From NCBI GenBank assembly GCA_964651005.1, contig CAZYVL010000025.1, positions 1-25,966 on the forward strand: 25,966 nt of DNA, written 5' to 3'. This DNA is from DATMFV01 sp964651005. GTDB lineage: Bacteria > Verrucomicrobiota > Verrucomicrobiia > Chthoniobacterales > Chthoniobacteraceae. The position numbers were made by a program, and so were the translations under genes. Below, piece after piece: positions 22,540 to 25,966 of the stretch (positions are counted from its first letter, which is position 1; the number at the start of each line of letters is the position of its first letter). Below the pieces are notes generated by a model. It was not told where the DNA came from. It did not search any database and was given only the letters and a program-made list of their open reading frames with translations.

Positions 22540-23310
22540 ATGAAAATCATCGCCATCGCGAACCAGAAAGGCGGAGTGGGGAAAACCACCACCGCCGTGA
22601 ACCTCTCCGCCAGCCTTGCCCGGCTGGAGAGGCGGGTGCTGCTGATCGACCTCGATCCGCAGGCGAACGCCACCAGCGCGCTCGGGATGGCGGGGCTGGA
22701 GGGGCAGAGCGCCTACCAGCCGCTCATCGGCACGGCCAGCATCATCGAAAAGATCACCCCCACGCGCTTCGAGCCGCTCTGGATCGTCCCGGCGGACCTC
22801 GACCTCGCCGGAGCGGAGATCGAAGTCGCCCGGCAGGAGGACCACCTCACGCGCCTGCGCGCCGCGCTGGAACCGCTTCGGGGCGACGGGACGTTCGATT
22901 TCGTGCTGCTCGACTGCCCCCCCTCGCTCGGCATCCTGATGACCAACGCGCTGGCTGCCGCCGATGAAATCCTCGTCCCCATCCAGTGCGAATACTTCGC
23001 GCTGGAGGGGCTGAGCAAGATCGTGGGGATCATCGAACAGATCCGCGATTCAGGCGTGAACCCCGGGCTGCTCCTCTCCGGCATCCTGATGACGATGTAC
23101 GACTCCCGTACGAACCTGAGCCAGCAGGTGGTGGCGGAGGTTCGCAAGCACTTCGGGCCGACCGTTTTCGAGACGATGATCCCGCGCAGCATCCGGCTCG
23201 GGGAAGCGCCGAGCTTCGGCAAGGCGATCCTGGAATACGACCCCTCGGGGGCCGGAGCCGTGGCCTACAAGGCGCTGGCGGAGGAATTCTGCGCGCGGCA
23301 CGCCCCCTGA
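22540..23310 (+). CDS. parA: ParA/Soj-family chromosome partitioning ATPase
   Basis: 256 residues, the length of chromosomal Soj-type ParA. It has the deviant Walker A KGGVGKTTT at 10-18 with both lysines (Lys10, Lys15), DLDPQANAT (Walker A'), FVLLDCPPSLG (Walker B), PIQCEYFALEGLSK and SGILMTMYDSRTNLSQQVVAEVR. It also has the usual ending IPRSIRLGEAPSFGKAILEYDPSGAGAVAY. There is no N-terminal DNA-binding domain, as expected for the chromosomal type. ParA drives origin segregation with ParB and parS. No ParB is present downstream; the next gene is a histidine kinase. The ATG at 22540 gives the canonical MKIIAIANQKGG start. Confidence 0.96.
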   Translation: MKIIAIANQKGGVGKTTTAVNLSASLARLERRVLLIDLDPQANATSALGMAGLEGQSAYQPLIGTASIIEKITPTRFEPLWIVPADLDLAGAEIEVARQEDHLTRLRAALEPLRGDGTFDFVLLDCPPSLGILMTNALAAADEILVPIQCEYFALEGLSKIVGIIEQIRDSGVNPGLLLSGILMTMYDSRTNLSQQVVAEVRKHFGPTVFETMIPRSIRLGEAPSFGKAILEYDPSGAGAVAYKALAEEFCARHAP

Positions 23311-23406
23311 ACGCAAAAGTTTATCTGCCCCGGGGCTCCCTGAACGGGGGCTTCCGGCTCCCGGAAATCGGTTTGACTTTCGAGTGATCCGCCAGAGTTT
23401 TCTATT

Positions 23407-25878
23407 ATGGGGGGCAGCAAGAACGGGGCCGCCGAAACCGATGAAGCGCGCCGGGTGCTGGAAAAACAGCCCACGCCAGCCTCCCCCCGGCATGTCCTCA
23501 AACGCCGCCTGCGGACCGGCTCCCGCGCCGCCGCGCTCGCGCTGATCGTTCTGGGTCTGGCGACCCTGAGCGGCTCCTTTCACGGCTGGATGCTCATCGG
23601 GACGTGGCTCCCCGGGGGGCGCTCCATTACCAACAACAGCAGCCTTTTGTTCGTTCTCGCCGGGGCTTCGCTCTGGCTCTGGGGCCGCAGACCGCTGACG
23701 CGTTCCGCCCGCCGCGGCGCGAAGATTCTGGGCGCCCTGGTCTGCGCGGGCGGGCTGGTTCTGCTCCCCCGCTTTTTCCTGGAAACCGCCTGGCGGCCCG
23801 ATTTTCTCTTTTTCCTCCAGAACTCCCCGCCTGCGGAACCGGCCATTTTCACCATGGCCGCGTTCATTCTCCAGGGGCTTGCGCTTCTGTTTTTTGATGT
23901 CATTTACCGGCGGATCAACCGCCCCGCCGAGTACCTGACGCTGGTTGCGGGCCTCCTGGGGTATATTTCCCTGCTCAGTTACACGTACGGACTGCCGACC
24001 CATCTTCCGAACATGCGGAGCGGCGAAATGTCGCTGCCTGGGGCGATCCTCACCCTCGTGCTCACCTTCGGCATCCTCGCGACCCGGCCCGTCGGTCTTG
24101 TCGGCACGCTCGTCTCCAGCGGCACGATGGCGGGGTTGATGGCGCGCTGGATGATCCTGGTGCTGACGCTGACGCCCGCCGTCGTCAGCGGCATCCGGCT
24201 GGTGGGAGAGTGGCGCGGCTGGTTTGGCCAGGAGATGGGGGCGGCGCTCGCCGCCGGGTGCCTGATCCTCCTTTTCGGCACGATGATTCTGAGCCTCGGC
24301 TGGCTGCTGCTCCGCACGCAAAACCGGCGCGGCAACGCGGAGCGGCGCCTGCTCTCGCGCGAGTTCGACAGCCGGATCGCCTTCGACTACGCCCCGCGCG
24401 GCATCTGCCAGATCGACTCGCGCGGGCGCTGGATTCGCTTCAACAACAAACTCTGCTCCATGTTCGGCTACACGCGGGAGGAGTTCGAGACGATGACCTT
24501 TCACCAACTGCTGCTCCCCGGAGACATCGCGCGGGCGGAGAAACACCTCGCCCAGCTCGCGCGGGGGGAACTCTCCCAATACACGGTGGAATCGCGCTGC
24601 GTCAAAAAGGATGGCTCGCTCATCTGGGTCAGCGTGACGGTGACGATCCCACACGGCATCCCGCACGTGCGCACCTACGCCATCGCGGTTGCCGAAGACA
24701 TTACGGGGCGGAGAATGGCCCAGGAAGAGATCGCCCGGCAAAAGGCGGCTGCGGAGGCGGCCAACGCCGCCAAGGACCGGCTGATCTCGATCATCTCCCA
24801 CGAACTGCGCACCCCGCTCACCCCGGTGCTCGCCGCCCTCTCCGGCTACGCGCCCGATCACCTGCCGCCCGACCAGCGGAACGTGCTGGAGATGATGCGC
24901 CGCAACCTGGAGCACGAGGTCTGCCTGATCGACGACCTGCTCGATCTCACCCGCGTCACGCATGGAAAACTGCGGCTCAACCGCACCACGCTCGATCTCC
25001 ACGCCTTGCTGCGCGAGGTCGAGGAGAGCATCCGCCCCGCGCTGGAGGCCAAGGGGCTTTCGCTGCGCGTCCTGCTCGCCGCCCAGCGGCACAACGTCTT
25101 TGCCGACCCGGCGCGGCTCCGCCAGGTTCTGCTCAACCTGCTTGATAATGCCAAGAAATTCACCGCCCCGGGAGGCCGCATCCTCCTGGTCACCTCGCTG
25201 CGCGGCGCGCGGATCGTCATCCGCGTGCGGGACACGGGGATCGGCATCGAACCCAAGATGATTGGCCGGATTTTCGAGGCGTTCGAGCAGGGGGAGCAAT
25301 CGACGCAGCGCCGCTTCGGCGGGCTGGGGCTGGGGCTTTCCATCAGCAAGGGGCTGGTGGAGGCGCACGGCGGCACGCTCACCGCCGAGAGCCTCGGCCC
25401 GGGCCGGGGCTCCACCTTCCGCATCGAACTCGACGCGGTGGATCAACCCGCCGCGACGCCCGCGCGACGCCCCGCGCGGCCTGGCCGCCCGGGGGTGAAG
25501 GTGTTGCTGGTGGAGGACCACGAAGACACCCGCCTCATCCTCCATCATATGCTGGAGCGGCGGGGTTACCAGGTCTTCTCGGCGGACTCGGTGGAAAGCG
25601 CGCTCGAGATCGCACGCCGCGAGAATGCGCCCGATGTCCTGGTGAGTGACATCGGCCTCCCCGGCGGCAGCGGCCTGCTCCTGCCGCAGGCGCTCTCCCG
25701 GGAGTGCGGGCACCGCGTCCCGGGGATCGCGCTGAGCGGGTTCGCCGGAGAGGAGGATGTGGCCGAAAGCCTCCGGGCGGGCTTCTCGCAACATCTCGTC
25801 AAGCCGGTGGAAATCGACGTGCTCTCCGAGGCGATCCAGGAGAGCCTCCCCGGCAGCGCACCCCGGCAGGAAGCGTGA
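23407..25878 (+). CDS. Hybrid sensor histidine kinase (membrane sensor, PAS, HisKA, HATPase, receiver)
   Basis: 823 residues. The N-terminal membrane sensor (about 38-310) has around eight hydrophobic helices and no named sensor domain I recognise. PAS at about 319-440 (FDYAPRGICQIDSRGRWIRFNNKLCSMFGYTREEF, ending in VAEDITGRRMAQEE). HisKA with ISHELRTPLTP (His465). HATPase_c with LLNLLDNAKKF, VRDTGIGIEP and FGGLGLGLSISKGLVEAHGG. A Pro/Arg linker leads to a receiver with VLLVEDHEDTR and VSDIGLPG (Asp748), and LVKPVEIDVL near the end. Phosphate would pass from His465 to Asp748 and then onward to an unlinked phosphotransferase or regulator. No output domain or partner is nearby. TTGACT at 23373-23378 precedes it, but I see no well-spaced -10 box. 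Confidence 0.95.
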   Translation: MGGSKNGAAETDEARRVLEKQPTPASPRHVLKRRLRTGSRAAALALIVLGLATLSGSFHGWMLIGTWLPGGRSITNNSSLLFVLAGASLWLWGRRPLTRSARRGAKILGALVCAGGLVLLPRFFLETAWRPDFLFFLQNSPPAEPAIFTMAAFILQGLALLFFDVIYRRINRPAEYLTLVAGLLGYISLLSYTYGLPTHLPNMRSGEMSLPGAILTLVLTFGILATRPVGLVGTLVSSGTMAGLMARWMILVLTLTPAVVSGIRLVGEWRGWFGQEMGAALAAGCLILLFGTMILSLGWLLLRTQNRRGNAERRLLSREFDSRIAFDYAPRGICQIDSRGRWIRFNNKLCSMFGYTREEFETMTFHQLLLPGDIARAEKHLAQLARGELSQYTVESRCVKKDGSLIWVSVTVTIPHGIPHVRTYAIAVAEDITGRRMAQEEIARQKAAAEAANAAKDRLISIISHELRTPLTPVLAALSGYAPDHLPPDQRNVLEMMRRNLEHEVCLIDDLLDLTRVTHGKLRLNRTTLDLHALLREVEESIRPALEAKGLSLRVLLAAQRHNVFADPARLRQVLLNLLDNAKKFTAPGGRILLVTSLRGARIVIRVRDTGIGIEPKMIGRIFEAFEQGEQSTQRRFGGLGLGLSISKGLVEAHGGTLTAESLGPGRGSTFRIELDAVDQPAATPARRPARPGRPGVKVLLVEDHEDTRLILHHMLERRGYQVFSADSVESALEIARRENAPDVLVSDIGLPGGSGLLLPQALSRECGHRVPGIALSGFAGEEDVAESLRAGFSQHLVKPVEIDVLSEAIQESLPGSAPRQEA

Positions 25879-25966
25879 GCGCGGCGGCAGGCAAGCATCT
25901 GGCCCCGGGTATCGCATCATGCTATTTTCGCCCCCGGGAAAGAAACATCTCCGCCGCGATTCAACC
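25879..25966. other. Window-edge sequence after the hybrid kinase
   Basis: 88 bp to the window edge. CCCGGG occurs on both sides of an AT-rich centre (about 25904-25940), without a T-run. An ATG at 25919 opens a frame to the edge (MLFSPPGKKH...), too short to judge. Confidence 0.3.

Noticed and set aside
23373..23408. TTGACT with TATTAT upstream of the hybrid kinase as a promoter
   Set aside because: The spacer would be 24 bp, and TATTAT overlaps the start codon. No -10 box with acceptable spacing was found.
23050..25920. 956-residue open frame on the minus strand opposite parA and the hybrid kinase
   Set aside because: It is antisense to two genes with complete catalytic motifs. Its translation is Arg/Gly/Ala/Glu-rich with no domain, as expected of a GC-biased shadow frame.
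25919..25966. Possible new gene starting at ATG 25919
   Set aside because: Only 16 codons fit before the window ends and there is no homology signal or convincing promoter.

Overview
The window is a high-GC bacterial chromosome segment. It is Gram-negative: there is a TolC-type outer-membrane factor, a tripartite efflux set and a phosphoheptose isomerase. The protein styles suggest the Planctomycetes-Verrucomicrobia-Chlamydiae group, most likely a soil-type verrucomicrobium. Pointers are a UbiD subtype I associate with that group, a large secreted lyase-like enzyme with a chitobiase-type C-terminal domain, short exported proteins with Pro/Ala-rich linkers, and many genes without a Shine-Dalgarno sequence. 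The taxonomic call is inference from recalled family resemblance. Two runs of exactly 100 N (1159-1258 and 7899-7998) are assembly gaps, and each damages a gene.

Layout. 1-108: 3' end of a probable GH43 glycosidase. 131-1932 (minus): UbiD-family decarboxylase followed by a DJ-1/PfpI protein. 2066-2941: membrane-anchored protein of unknown function. 3099-3173: tRNA-Val(CAC). 3174-4600: a visibly less GC-rich patch with three small genes (a two-TM protein, a GYF_2-DUF2569 membrane protein, a small soluble protein). 4604-6568 (minus): endonuclease-type MutL, divergent from an A-type Fe-S carrier (6686-7051) and a gap-truncated membrane protein. 8097-9788: MASE1 histidine kinase.

14767-9804 (minus) is a tightly coupled drug-efflux operon: TetR regulator, EmrB-type MFS pump, EmrA-type adaptor and TolC-type outer-membrane factor. 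A 20-bp palindrome covers the regulator's start codon. Divergent from it, 15114-18587 encodes a 1157-residue exported heparinase II/III-like enzyme ending in a strong hairpin terminator. Next, on the minus strand, come GmhA-like isomerase, VOC protein, CorA channel and a novel membrane protein translationally coupled to CorA. The last block on the plus strand is an exported OB-fold-like protein, a ParA ATPase without an adjacent ParB, and a hybrid PAS histidine kinase with a receiver domain.

No mobile element, CRISPR array or complete novel defence system is visible. The most unusual signals are at the sequence level. Several promoters sit so close to the start codon that leaders would be about 1-8 nt. 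C-run (template-strand G-run) tracts recur just before start codons. The TetR operator candidate overlaps its start codon. A 10-bp copy of the tRNA 3' end flanks the lower-GC patch.
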